From Acidimicrobiia bacterium (lineage in GTDB: Bacteria; Actinomycetota; Acidimicrobiia; Acidimicrobiales; Bin134), in contig JAJEDQ010000138.1 in NCBI GenBank assembly GCA_022821445.1, forward strand, positions 1 through 49,581: a DNA stretch of 49,581 nucleotides, read 5' to 3'. This document shows positions 1 to 8,432 of this stretch, one piece after another. A program made the position numbers and the translations under genes. Within the stretch, counting starts at the first letter, position 1. Every line of letters begins with the position of its first letter. The notes below the pieces were generated by a model. It did no database searches and was not told the origin of the DNA. It saw only the letters and a list, made by a program, of their open reading frames with translations.

Positions 1-468
1 GTGGAAATCGGCGTCCTCGGCCTCGATTCGGTCCCCTGGCGATGGTCGGCGAGACCGGGCCACGTCCTCGGAAACTTCCAAAAGCACGTTCAGGTCGCTC
101 TGGAGACCGCCGGTGGCAAAGAGCGACAGGGCCAAAACGTCGTCGACCCCCAAGCGGCGCCCGAAGCCCTGATAGGCCAGGGACGACCCGATGAACCGGT
201 CGGTCACCACGTGGGTGCCAGCCTCTAGCGCGGGGCGGATCACCTCGGCTACGTGCTGGGCTCGGTCGGCGGCCATCAGCAGGGCCTCGGTGTGGGGCGA
301 CAGCGCCAGATCGGGCGAGTCCAACACCAGCGAGCGAATCCGGGCCCCTGATTCGGTGGCGCCGGGCTCGAAGGTCAGCAATGCCCCCAATCGCTCGGCC
401 AGCAGCCGAGCCTGGGTGCTCTTGCCGACCGCTTCGCCGCCCTCGAAGGCAATCAGGCGGCCGGTCAT
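1..468 (-). CDS. tmk: Thymidylate kinase, 3' end cut by window edge
   Basis: Phosphorylates dTMP to dTDP in the cytoplasm. The 156 visible residues begin at an ATG and run off the window at base 1 without a stop. A P-loop GEAVGKST lies at residues 11-18, the FEPG segment at 33-36 stands where the family has REPG, and the DR substrate motif is at 90-91 followed by FIGSSLAYQGFGR. LMAADRAQH at 64-72 is also typical. About 50 C-terminal residues, including most of the LID, are missing. The ATG overlaps the stop of the upstream MFS gene (ATGA), so translation is probably coupled. In some actinobacteria the two domains are annotated as one fused protein. Confidence 0.93.
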   Translation of the reverse strand, partial: MTGRLIAFEGGEAVGKSTQARLLAERLGALLTFEPGATESGARIRSLVLDSPDLALSPHTEALLMAADRAQHVAEVIRPALEAGTHVVTDRFIGSSLAYQGFGRRLGVDDVLALSLFATGGLQSDLNVLLEVSEDVARSRRPSPGDRIEAEDADFH

Positions 469-1850
469 GGACTGGTCGCCCCGCTGCCGGCTCTGCTCCT
501 AGAGGCCAGGGTCAAGAACCCGGCGGCCACCATTATGAGGGCGGCCAGCCACAGCGTCAGGCGCACGCCGGGGATGATCACGTCGAAACCGAGGATGTTC
601 ACATCCTTGTCGAAGAACTTGTCCGACAGCCCGTTCAGGAACAGGGCCAGCGCGGGGCCGAGCAGCAGGGCGAGCATCACCGACGAGCGCACCAGCGTGA
701 ACAGCCCGGCAAAGACCCGAGCTCGCAGCTCCTCGGTGGCGTTCTCCTGGAGCAGGGTGATCCCCAAGACGTAGACCGTTCCAGCGCACACCCCGAGCCC
801 GCCGACGAGCAGGGCTGATCCGAGCAGCGTCCACATCGACGTGGCAACAAAGAGGCAGATGCCGGCCCCGAATACCGCGGCTACGAAGACCCGCTCTTTG
901 TGCAACTGGCTCTGTTTCGCGGCCAATCCGGCAATTCCCAGAGCCACGCCGATTCCCAGAGCCACCATGAAGGTGAGGAACCCATCACCACCATCCACGT
1001 TGAGCACATCTTCAGCGAACACTGGACCCAAGGGAATGATCATTCCCCCGCCGATCAAACCCACCGCGAGGGCGACGTTCACCGTCCGAACGGTGGGGTT
1101 CACGAAGATGAAGCTCCAGCCCTCCCGCAGGTCTTGAAAGACCTGTTCGGGAGCCCACAACCGGGTTGAGTCGTCGGGCTGAGCACCGGTTGACTGAGGG
1201 CCTCGAGGCAGGGCGAGTCGAGAGATAATCGCCGCGGCCACCGCGAAACTCGCGGCGTCGAGGTAGAACGCAATCGACTCTGTGTCGATGCGCAAGAAAT
1301 CGACCGCGCCGATGTCATCGATGACGTTGGCCAAATCAGCGAGGCCGATGAAGATGCCCGCGGCAATCGGGAACGTGCCATAGGCGGCAACCAGGGAGAG
1401 GGAGTTGACTGCGGTCAGCTTCTCTCGGGGCACCAGATTGGGTACCGAGGCCTCTTTGGCCGGGGCCCACAGCAGGGCGAATCCCTCCAGGATCAGCGAG
1501 GCCAGCACGAGCTGCCAGACGAAGTCCACAAACGGCAGCCAGAGCAAAGTGGCGGCCCGGCCCAGATCACACACCACCATCGTCCGTTTGCGGTCCCATC
1601 GGTCTACCAGCACTCCGGCGGCCGAGCCGAAGATGAGACCGGGCAGGAAGCGGGCGATCATCACATAGGCCACCGAGGCCTCCGGGGTGCCGCCGCCGAC
1701 GCGGTTGGCGGTGATGAGGATGGCGAACAGGGCCAGCCAGTCGCCGCCGGAGGAGAAGATCTGGGCAATCCACAGCCTGAAGTACTGGGCGCTGCCGAAA
1801 ATCCGGTCAACTCGAGCAGACGCAACCGCAGAGGACTCGTCAAAAGCCAT
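465..1850 (-). CDS. MFS transporter coupled to thymidylate kinase
   Basis: Predicted 461-residue membrane transporter of the major facilitator superfamily, with about 12 hydrophobic segments. I chose the ATG at 1850 (MAFDESSAVASARVDRIF); the frame is open further upstream, but that part lies in the lysine-rich 3' end of topA and reads as Arg/Pro-rich nonsense. The loop after the second hydrophobic stretch carries DRWDRKR, matching the conserved MFS loop 2-3 motif. The gene starts 37 bp after topA and ends in an ATGA overlap with tmk. The substrate cannot be told from sequence. It resembles the MFS half of actinobacterial proteins annotated as MFS transporter/dTMP kinase fusions. Confidence 0.85.
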   Translation of the reverse strand: MAFDESSAVASARVDRIFGSAQYFRLWIAQIFSSGGDWLALFAILITANRVGGGTPEASVAYVMIARFLPGLIFGSAAGVLVDRWDRKRTMVVCDLGRAATLLWLPFVDFVWQLVLASLILEGFALLWAPAKEASVPNLVPREKLTAVNSLSLVAAYGTFPIAAGIFIGLADLANVIDDIGAVDFLRIDTESIAFYLDAASFAVAAAIISRLALPRGPQSTGAQPDDSTRLWAPEQVFQDLREGWSFIFVNPTVRTVNVALAVGLIGGGMIIPLGPVFAEDVLNVDGGDGFLTFMVALGIGVALGIAGLAAKQSQLHKERVFVAAVFGAGICLFVATSMWTLLGSALLVGGLGVCAGTVYVLGITLLQENATEELRARVFAGLFTLVRSSVMLALLLGPALALFLNGLSDKFFDKDVNILGFDVIIPGVRLTLWLAALIMVAAGFLTLASRSRAGSGATSP

Positions 1851-1887
1851 GCCGGGCCGCCTCCACCCGCTCAGGGTAGCTACTGGC

Positions 1888-4680
1888 TTACGATTCCGAC
1901 CCAGGCGACGGCTTTTTCTTGGCCGCCCCTGATTTTGCCGCGGGCTTCTTCTTGGCCGTCCCCGACTTGGCCGCTGGCTTCTTCTTGGCCGCCCCTGATT
2001 TTGCCGCGGGCTTCTTCTTGGCCGTGGACTTGCGGCGAGCCGCGGGTTTGCCGCCACCGGCAGCCACTTTGTCCCGCCGGATCTGGAGCAGCTCCGCGGC
2101 CCGCTCCACGGTGAGGGCTTCCACCGAGTCGCCCTTGCCCAACGAGGCGTTCACTTCGCCATCGGTCACATAGGGGCCATAGCGGCCGTCCTTGACCACC
2201 ATCGGCTTGTCGGTGGCCGGATCGGAGCCCAGGTCGCGAAGGGGCGGCTTGGCCGTCTGGCCTCGTCGCCGACGGGGCTGGGCCAACAGCTCCAGGCACT
2301 GCTCCAGAGTGATGGTGAACAGCTGATCTTCGGATTCGAGGCTCCGATTCTCCTTGCCCTTGCTGAGGTACGGCCCGTAGCGCCCGTTCTGAACCACAAC
2401 CTCGGTGTCGTCGGCGGGATCGACACCCACCACCCGAGGCAGCGATAGCACCTTGAGGGCCTCTTCCAGGGTGACCGTGTCGGGCTGCATGTCGGCCAGC
2501 AGCGATGCCCGCTTGGGCTTCTCCCCGCCGTTGGCAGGATCCTCGCCAACTTGGACATAGGGGCCGAACCGGCCGGTTCGCACAACCACCGGCAGGCCGG
2601 TTTCGGGATCGTCGCCCAGGGTGCGATCGCCGGACGGCGCAGCGATGAAATCCAGCGCCCGACCCAAGGTCAGCTCGTCGGGGGGCAGGTCGTCGGGAAG
2701 GCTGGCCCTATCGTCGCCGCGCTGCACATAGGGCCCATAGCGCCCGACCCTGACCACCACCGGCTCGCCGCTTTCGTCGGCGCCGATGGGGATGGAGTTC
2801 ACCGCCCGGGCGTCGATGTCGCCCAAGCGATCAGACACCGCGGCGCGAAGCCCGTATTTGGCCACGCCGTGGGCAGACTTGTCGTCAAGCTCGCCATCGG
2901 CAGGCCCGAAATAGAACCTGCTCAACCAGGGAATGGACTCACGGTCGCCCGAGGCGATGCCGTCGAGATCATCCTCCATGCGAGCGGTGAAGGCGTAGTC
3001 CACCAGGTTGGGAAAATGCTGCTCCAAAAGGCTGACCACCGAAAATGCCGTGAACGACGGCACCAGCGCCGAGCCCTTCTTCCACACATAGCCCCGGTCG
3101 ACGATGGTGTTCATGATGCTGGCGTAGGTGGACGGCCGGCCGACCCCCAGCTCCTCCAGTCGGCGCACCAGTGATGCCTCGGTATAGCGAGCCGGGGGCT
3201 GGGTGGCGTGGCCGGCAGGCGCCAGTTCCTCGATGGCCAGCGGATCACCGGCCGCCAGCGACGGCATCCGCCGCTCCGCCTCCTCCTGGTCGGCCTCGTC
3301 GTCGGTGCTCTCGGTGTACACCCGGCGGAAACCCTCGTGGGTGATCACCGTCCCGGCCGCCGAGAAGGCGGCGTCGCGCCCGTCGCCGGCGGCGCCACCG
3401 AGGTCGACGTGGACAGTCTCGCCCACCGTGTCGGTCATCTGGGAAGCCACCGTGCGCTGCCAGATCAGCTCGTAGACCTGGGCCTCCAACTTGGGCACCT
3501 CGGCCCCTACTTCCTCAGGAGAGCGGAACTGATCGCCGGAAGGGCGAATGGCCTCGTGGGCCTCCTGGGCGTTCTTGACCTTCTTGGCATAGCGGCGGGG
3601 CTCGTCGGGCAAAAAGGAAGCGCCGTAGCGATCCGCGACCACGGCTCGCGCCGCCCGCAAGGCAGTGTCCGACAGGGTGGTGCTGTCGGTGCGCATATAG
3701 GTGATGTAGCCCTTCTCGTACAGCGACTGGGCCGCCCTCATGGCCATGGCCGCCGACAGGCGCAGCTTGCGTCCGGCCTCCTGCTGGAAGGTGGATGTCA
3801 TGAACGGCGCCGCGGGCCGGCGACGGTAGGGCTTGACCTCCACGACTCGCACGCTGATCTCGGCGTCGGCCAGCCCCCGGGCCAATCCGTGAGCCGCCTC
3901 CTCGTCGAGATGGACGGTGTTGGAACTGCGAAGTTGGCCGTCGCTGGCAAAGTCCTTGCCAGTGGCAACTTTGGCCCCGTCCACCGCGGTGAGCGTGGCA
4001 CTGAACGTTGGGGGATCACCGGGATCCATTTCGCCCAGCACCCGGAATTCCGCGCCAAGGCTCCAGTAGTCGGCCGCGGTGAAGGCCATGCGCTCCCGCT
4101 CCCGCTCAACCACGATGCGGGTGGCCACGCTCTGCACCCGGCCGGCCGAAAGGCGGGGCAGCACCTTCTTCCACAGCACAGGCGACACTTCGTAGCCGTA
4201 CAGCCGGTCTAACAGCCGGCGGGCCTCTTGGGCATCCACCAGGCGGCGGTCCAGATCCCGGGGGGATTCGATGGCCTCCCGTATGGCCGACGGGGTTATC
4301 TCGTGGAACACCATCCGCTTCACGTTGACGTCGGCCTTGGGGGACAGCACTTCGAGCAGGTGCCAGGCGATTGCCTCTCCCTCGCGGTCTTCTTCGGTGG
4401 CGAGGTACAGCTCGTCGGCCTCCTTGAGCAGCTGCTTCAGCTTGCGGATCTGAGACTTCTTGTCGGAAGGCACCACATACAGCGGCTTGAAGTCGTTGTC
4501 GACGTCGATTCCCAAGCGGGACCACGACTCATTCCGATAAGCCGCCGGCACTTCACCGGCGTTGCTGGGCAGATCTCGGATGTGACCGATTGACGACTCC
4601 ACCACGTAGCCGCTTCCCAAATAGCCCGCGATGGTCTTGGCCTTGGCCGGAGACTCGACGATCACGAGGGCGTTGGACAC
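1888..4680 (-). CDS. topA: DNA topoisomerase I (type IA)
   Basis: Relaxes negative supercoils. It has 930 residues and starts at a GTG. The Toprim domain is at the N-terminus, with the acidic motif ATEEDREGE at 94-102; the first acidic residue is Glu where most family members have Asp. The catalytic tyrosine is Y328 in GYITYMRTDST. Four C-terminal repeats carry a G-R-[YF]-G-P-Y core, as in actinobacterial enzymes. The protein ends in a Lys/Ala/Pro tail built on a repeated AAKKKPAAKSG unit (about 33 bp at DNA level, near 1905-2020). Such basic tails are known in Streptomyces and Mycobacterium TopA, where they aid processivity. Confidence 0.97.
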   Translation of the reverse strand: MSNALVIVESPAKAKTIAGYLGSGYVVESSIGHIRDLPSNAGEVPAAYRNESWSRLGIDVDNDFKPLYVVPSDKKSQIRKLKQLLKEADELYLATEEDREGEAIAWHLLEVLSPKADVNVKRMVFHEITPSAIREAIESPRDLDRRLVDAQEARRLLDRLYGYEVSPVLWKKVLPRLSAGRVQSVATRIVVERERERMAFTAADYWSLGAEFRVLGEMDPGDPPTFSATLTAVDGAKVATGKDFASDGQLRSSNTVHLDEEAAHGLARGLADAEISVRVVEVKPYRRRPAAPFMTSTFQQEAGRKLRLSAAMAMRAAQSLYEKGYITYMRTDSTTLSDTALRAARAVVADRYGASFLPDEPRRYAKKVKNAQEAHEAIRPSGDQFRSPEEVGAEVPKLEAQVYELIWQRTVASQMTDTVGETVHVDLGGAAGDGRDAAFSAAGTVITHEGFRRVYTESTDDEADQEEAERRMPSLAAGDPLAIEELAPAGHATQPPARYTEASLVRRLEELGVGRPSTYASIMNTIVDRGYVWKKGSALVPSFTAFSVVSLLEQHFPNLVDYAFTARMEDDLDGIASGDRESIPWLSRFYFGPADGELDDKSAHGVAKYGLRAAVSDRLGDIDARAVNSIPIGADESGEPVVVRVGRYGPYVQRGDDRASLPDDLPPDELTLGRALDFIAAPSGDRTLGDDPETGLPVVVRTGRFGPYVQVGEDPANGGEKPKRASLLADMQPDTVTLEEALKVLSLPRVVGVDPADDTEVVVQNGRYGPYLSKGKENRSLESEDQLFTITLEQCLELLAQPRRRRGQTAKPPLRDLGSDPATDKPMVVKDGRYGPYVTDGEVNASLGKGDSVEALTVERAAELLQIRRDKVAAGGGKPAARRKSTAKKKPAAKSGAAKKKPAAKSGTAKKKPAAKSGAAKKKPSPGSES
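1905..2020 (-). repeat. 33-bp tandem repeat encoding the TopA lysine tail
   Basis: About three in-frame units encode KKKPAAKSG-type peptide at the end of topA. Copies differ at few bases. The repeat is coding, not mobile; copy number is likely to vary between strains. Confidence 0.7.
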
Positions 4681-4686
4681 GGGGAG

Positions 4687-4717
4687 AAAGTAGGGGTTGG
4701 GAGGGAGTGGTTGTCAA
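4687..4717 (-). promoter_or_regulatory. Candidate topA promoter, possibly leaderless transcript
   Basis: Read on the minus strand, TTGACA (4717-4712) is followed after 19 bp by TACTTT (4692-4687). The topA GTG begins only 6 bp further on at 4680, so transcription would start at or beside the start codon. Leaderless mRNAs are common in actinobacteria. The spacer is slightly long, so this is tentative. Confidence 0.4.
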
Positions 4718-4753
4718 ACAGACCCTAAACCCAATCGGGCACAGTTCTGGGGA

Positions 4754-6091
4754 TCAGGTCTTGTCTGAGTACTTCGGGCGGGGCTCGGTACGGGACAGAA
4801 TCGCCAGGCCGACAACGGCAGCGATCAGCGATCCCACCAGAATGCCGATCCTGGACTCATCGGCGACGGCGGGGTCATCGAAGGCCAATCGGGAGATGAA
4901 GAGCGACACGGTGAAGCCGATGCCGGCCACCATGGCCAGCCCCACCATGTGGCTACCAGCCAGCGACTTGGGAATGGTGACCCAACCCAACCGGTGGGCG
5001 ATCCATGAGAACAACGAGATGCCCGCGGTCTTGCCCACCACCAGCCCGATCACCACTCCCAGCGTCACCGGCGAGGTAACCGCATCGGAGAGCACTTCTC
5101 CAGAAAGCTCAACCCCAGCGGCGGACAGGGCGAAGAGGGGGATGATGATGTAGCCGGCGATGGGATGGAGCAGTTCTTCGATCCGCTGGCTGACCGGCTG
5201 CGACTCCCGAATGTGGAATCCCACTCGGCGCACGTCGTCGAGGTGGACCACATCTTGCATCTGGAGCCAGTTGGCCCAGCGGCGAGCCTCGTCCTCAGAC
5301 TGGAGGGGCTTGGCCGGAGTGACCAGACCGAGGATCACCCCGGCAATGGTGGCGTGGACACCGGATTCCAACACGGCCAGCCAAAAGGCCACCCCGATGA
5401 CGATGTACACCGGCAGATACCAAACATGGAGTCGGCGAAGGACGAGAATGCCCGCCAGCAATATGGCGGCGGTGAGTAGCCAGTTGCTCGAGAGATCACT
5501 GGTGTAGAAGATGGCGATCACCAGAATCGCGCCGATGTCGTCCACAATGGCCAGCGTCAGCAGGAACACCTTCATCTGTCGAGAAATGCGATTGCCGAGC
5601 AGAGATAGGACGCCTATGGCAAAGGCGATGTCGGTGGCCATGGGGATTCCCCAGCCGTCTTGACCCGGTCCTCCGGCATTGAAGGCGAAGTAGACGAGGG
5701 CAGGCACCACCATGCCGCCGAGCGCAGCCACCGCGGGCAGCGCGGCGAAGCGGGGATCCCGGAGCTGGCCGGTTACCATCTCCCGTTTGATCTCCAGCCC
5801 GATCACGAAGAAGAACACGGCCATGAGGCCGTCTTGAACGATGTGCTCGAGGTTCTGCGCAAAGTGGTAGTCGCCTACCGAGAACGTCACGTAGGTGTGC
5901 CAGAAGTCGTAGTAGGAGTCCTGCCATGGTGAGTTGACCCAGACGAGGGCGACCACGGTGGCGATGAGCATGAGAACGCCGCCAGCGGCTTCGATGGCAG
6001 CGAAATGGAGAATGGGACGGCCGATGAATCGAGCCAGTCGACTTTGGCCACCCAGGAAGGTCAGATCGCTGAGAGGGTTTTTTTCAGCCAT
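4754..6091 (-). CDS. nhaA: Na+/H+ antiporter NhaA
   Basis: Integral membrane antiporter exchanging Na+ for H+ in pH and salt homeostasis. It has 445 residues from ATG 6091 (MAEKNPLSDL). The frame extends upstream but overlaps the preceding gene, and no better start is seen. The ion-binding aspartates are present: MATD at 154 and the VDD pair at 184-185, matching E. coli D133, D163 and D164. The start overlaps the stop of the RsbW-like kinase by 8 bp, so this gene probably shares its transcript. That places ion homeostasis downstream of a partner-switch stress module. Confidence 0.95.
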   Translation of the reverse strand: MAEKNPLSDLTFLGGQSRLARFIGRPILHFAAIEAAGGVLMLIATVVALVWVNSPWQDSYYDFWHTYVTFSVGDYHFAQNLEHIVQDGLMAVFFFVIGLEIKREMVTGQLRDPRFAALPAVAALGGMVVPALVYFAFNAGGPGQDGWGIPMATDIAFAIGVLSLLGNRISRQMKVFLLTLAIVDDIGAILVIAIFYTSDLSSNWLLTAAILLAGILVLRRLHVWYLPVYIVIGVAFWLAVLESGVHATIAGVILGLVTPAKPLQSEDEARRWANWLQMQDVVHLDDVRRVGFHIRESQPVSQRIEELLHPIAGYIIIPLFALSAAGVELSGEVLSDAVTSPVTLGVVIGLVVGKTAGISLFSWIAHRLGWVTIPKSLAGSHMVGLAMVAGIGFTVSLFISRLAFDDPAVADESRIGILVGSLIAAVVGLAILSRTEPRPKYSDKT

Positions 6092-6533
6092 CGGAGTTGT
6101 TGGAGGATAGATGGATGGCCAGCGAAACCTCTGTTCCGTCGGGCCCGCTGTGAATCTCGACATCGTCGGAGAGCACCCGCATGAGATAGATGCCCAAACC
6201 CCGCTCGAAATTCAAGCGGCTGGGATCGTCGGGCTCGGGGAGAACCTGAATCTGATCGGGGTAGAAGCCAAAGCCCTGATCAGTGATATGGAACTCAAGC
6301 CGGTCGTCGGTGAGAGTGCAGCGGACGTGAATGGAATCGTCACGACAGGCTCGGGCATGGGCTTCAATGGCGTTGGTGGTGGCCTCGGAGACAGCCACCT
6401 TGAAGTCCTCGATGCGCTCCCGACTTAGGGTTGAGTCCATCTCGGCCGCCTCCACCACCAACGATCGAACCAGCGAAAGGTATTCGGGGCGAGCCGGAAT
6501 GTCGAAGTCGAAGCGGGCCGGATCGGATGTCAT
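6084..6533 (-). CDS. RsbW-type anti-sigma factor kinase (HATPase)
   Basis: A 149-residue GHKL ATPase of the RsbW/SpoIIAB class. These kinases bind a sigma factor and phosphorylate an anti-anti-sigma protein. The N box (VSEATTNAIEAH) is at 48-59, the G1 box DQGFGF at 85-90 and the G2 box RGLGIYLM at 111-118. The start overlaps the stop of the STAS gene upstream (ATGA), giving an rsbV-rsbW pair. The cognate sigma factor is not identifiable here; the sigma gene near 48 kb is a primary type and an unlikely target. Confidence 0.9.
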   Translation of the reverse strand: MTSDPARFDFDIPARPEYLSLVRSLVVEAAEMDSTLSRERIEDFKVAVSEATTNAIEAHARACRDDSIHVRCTLTDDRLEFHITDQGFGFYPDQIQVLPEPDDPSRLNFERGLGIYLMRVLSDDVEIHSGPDGTEVSLAIHLSSNNSDG

Positions 6534-6874
6534 GAGCTGGAGTCCTCAATTGCCGCCGAGACCGAGTCGAACACATCCAGGACGCGATCGAGTCGAGTGA
6601 GCTCGATCAGGTCGGCGAGCCGGGAGCCCGCCATCACCAGCCGGATGTCTCCCCCGGCACTTCGCACTCGCTTGGCCCCGCCCATGAGCACGCCCAGCCC
6701 GGTGGAATCGATGAAGTCCACCCCGGAGAGATCGATCACCACGTTCTGCGCCCCGGCGCCGATCACCGCCAACAGCCGTCGGCGGAAGCGAGGCGCAGTG
6801 GCCATGTCGATCTCGCCGGTGACCGTCAGAACTTCCCATCGCCCGTGTGAGGCAACGGTGACACCAAATTCCAC
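6530..6874 (-). CDS. STAS-domain anti-sigma factor antagonist (RsbV-like)
   Basis: A 114-residue single STAS domain. The FIDSTGLGVL motif at 55-64 contains Ser57, the expected phosphorylation site of the partner kinase. The gene overlaps the RsbW-like gene by 4 bp (ATGA), which strongly supports partner switching: the dephosphorylated protein would sequester the kinase and free a sigma factor. It follows tadE by 47 bp on the same strand and may be read through from the Tad operon. Confidence 0.9.
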   Translation of the reverse strand: MEFGVTVASHGRWEVLTVTGEIDMATAPRFRRRLLAVIGAGAQNVVIDLSGVDFIDSTGLGVLMGGAKRVRSAGGDIRLVMAGSRLADLIELTRLDRVLDVFDSVSAAIEDSSS

Positions 6875-6921
6875 TAAATATCAGACTAGTTGGATGCAGA
6901 TGCCGTTTCTGTCAGCGGCAT

Positions 6922-7320
6922 TTATTCCACCCGGACGGTTAACGCCTCTTGGATGGCCACGGCGGGAAACAGACGGCCCACGATGGGCACGGCGGGTTCG
7001 GGGCGATAGCGCACCGTCACCCGAAGCAGGCCACCAGTTGTGCGACTCCCAGCGGTTTCCACCTGCAACCGGCTCGCATCCAGCCCGGTGGCGGCAACCG
7101 CCCCCGCTCGGGCCGCTTCGGTGGTGGGATCAACCGCGGCGGCTCGGGCCGCTTCCCGGGCCGCGTGGACCACCAGTACATGGTCGCGCACCAGCAAACC
7201 GACCTGTACCAACACCAATGCCACCGCCATGATCAGGGGCAGCACCAGCGCGGTCTCCACCGCGGCCTGACCTCGGTCGCGACGCGGCAAACCCGCATCC
7301 AACCGGGCGTTTGCCGCCAC
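6922..7320 (-). CDS. tadE: TadE-like minor pilin
   Basis: A 132-residue protein with a short basic leader followed by RGQAAVETALVLPLIMAVAL, the TadE signature. The hydrophobic helix spans about residues 25-48. TadE-type pseudopilins are cleaved by a prepilin peptidase and act with the Flp pilus. The rest of the domain has small-residue-rich sequence and a C-terminal beta-rich part (RVTVRYRPEPAVPI). The gene begins 3 bp after the stop of the pilin gene. No peptidase or TadG gene is present in this part of the operon. Confidence 0.85.
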   Translation of the reverse strand: MAANARLDAGLPRRDRGQAAVETALVLPLIMAVALVLVQVGLLVRDHVLVVHAAREAARAAAVDPTTEAARAGAVAATGLDASRLQVETAGSRTTGGLLRVTVRYRPEPAVPIVGRLFPAVAIQEALTVRVE

Positions 7321-7323
7321 CGA

Positions 7324-7530
7324 TCAGCTGACGAGGCCGGTGATGTGTCGGAATACGGCGTCGAGAAGGTTGCCGATGCGGTTGGTCTTGGTGACCCAGG
7401 ACACGAGGAGCATGGCCACCGCGGCAGCCCCCAAGAGTATGAGGGCATACTCGGCCGTAGCCTGACCACGATCGGACCGCAGCCGGGCCAGCCACGAATG
7501 CAGGGCGAGCAACCATCGAAGCAAAGTCAT
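7324..7530 (-). CDS. Small Flp/DUF4244-type pilin
   Basis: A 68-residue protein with a basic leader, then DRGQATAEYALILLG and a hydrophobic helix of about 20 residues. Size, cleavage-type junction (G before QATAEYA) and position between tadC and tadE match the major pilin of actinobacterial Tad loci (DUF4244-type). It would be processed and assembled into the fibre. The start at ATG 7530 gives a plausible leader of about 22 residues. Confidence 0.85.
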   Translation of the reverse strand: MTLLRWLLALHSWLARLRSDRGQATAEYALILLGAAAVAMLLVSWVTKTNRIGNLLDAVFRHITGLVS

Positions 7531-7579
7531 TCGGTGTACCTGTTCGGGAAGGACGCGGCGGGGGAAGTGGGGGCACTGG

Positions 7580-8428
7580 TCATCGACGCAGCGCGGTCAG
7601 GGTCTCGGCCAGCACTGGGGCCAAGGTGAGGAGGATGAACGCGGGCAGAATGCAAGACACCAAAGGCAGCAGCAGCCGCAGGGGCAATCGACGAGCTTGC
7701 TCTTCAGCCCGGCGGCGGCGCAGGAGGCGGCTGTCGGCGGCCAGTTGCTCTAGGGCGGGCTCCAACTCGGTGCCGTAGCGATCGCCGTCGATCAGCACCC
7801 TGGCCAATGGGCGCACCGGCTCGCCCACGCGGTCGGGAAGAGGCTCCAGGGCATCGGCCAGACGCATCCCGCTGTGGGCCCGCTGAACGGCCTCGGCCAG
7901 TCCGAGTCCCACTGGACCGCGGAGACGCTCCCCCACCGCGGCCACCGCAAGATGGACATTGAGCCCCGAGGAGGCGGCCAGACGGAGCAGGTCGATGGCT
8001 TCGGGAAGCTCTTCGATGATCTCAGACTGCTTCCGGCGATGCTGTTGGGCCCGTCGGCGGTGGGGAGTGATCCATACCAGCAATCCCATACCTACCCCCA
8101 GCACCGGATGGACGGCCATTGCGATCACGGCGGCCAGTGCGAACCCGACTGCCGGAGCGGCGAGCAACGAGTGGGCGCGCGGTCGGATCGGAGAGGGAGA
8201 CCGGACTTGTCGAGGCCGCCGGTGCCAACCCCACAGCACCACCACGGCCGACCACAACAACCCCAGAGCGACCGGCAGTGCCACTTCGCTCGCGAACCCC
8301 AGAGCGACCGGCAGCGCCACTTCGCTCGCGAACCCCAGAACAGTCGGCAGCGCCACTTCGCTCGCGAACCCCAGAACAGTCGGCAGCGCCACTTCGCTCG
8401 CGAACCCCAGAACAGTCGGCAGCGCCAC
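7580..8428 (-). CDS. tadC: Tad pilus inner membrane protein TadC-like (T2SSF)
   Basis: Platform protein of the pilus assembly machine, type II secretion F domain. From the GTG at 8428 it has 282 residues. That GTG lies 1 bp after the tadB stop. The core carries EELPEAIDLLRLAASSGLNVHLAV and a C-terminal pair of hydrophobic helices, as in TadC. The first 48 residues are four 12-residue units of the type VALP[TV][VA]LGFASE, followed by a diverged fifth that merges into the first membrane helix. Each unit starts with an in-frame GTG, so the true start is uncertain by up to 48 codons. Confidence 0.85.
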   Translation of the reverse strand: MALPTVLGFASEVALPTVLGFASEVALPTVLGFASEVALPVALGFASEVALPVALGLLWSAVVVLWGWHRRPRQVRSPSPIRPRAHSLLAAPAVGFALAAVIAMAVHPVLGVGMGLLVWITPHRRRAQQHRRKQSEIIEELPEAIDLLRLAASSGLNVHLAVAAVGERLRGPVGLGLAEAVQRAHSGMRLADALEPLPDRVGEPVRPLARVLIDGDRYGTELEPALEQLAADSRLLRRRRAEEQARRLPLRLLLPLVSCILPAFILLTLAPVLAETLTALRR

Positions 8429-8432
8429 TTCA
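8261..8432 (-). repeat. 36-bp in-frame tandem repeat at the tadC start
   Basis: Four full 36-bp units (8261-8296, 8297-8332, 8333-8368, 8369-8404) and a partial fifth (8405 to about 8432) that runs into the tadB stop codon. Units fall in two types differing at the codons for PTVL versus PVAL. Length 36 keeps the frame, so gain or loss of units would lengthen or shorten the TadC N-terminus without breaking it. Confidence 0.9.

Noticed and set aside
465-2057. Longer MFS frame with an Arg/Pro-rich N-terminus
   Set aside because: The extra 69 codons are the shadow of the lysine-rich topA tail; the ATG at 1850 gives a normal MFS N-terminus.
8261-8432. CRISPR-like array
   Set aside because: The 36-bp units are directly adjacent without spacers, are in frame with tadC and encode a regular peptide; no cas genes.
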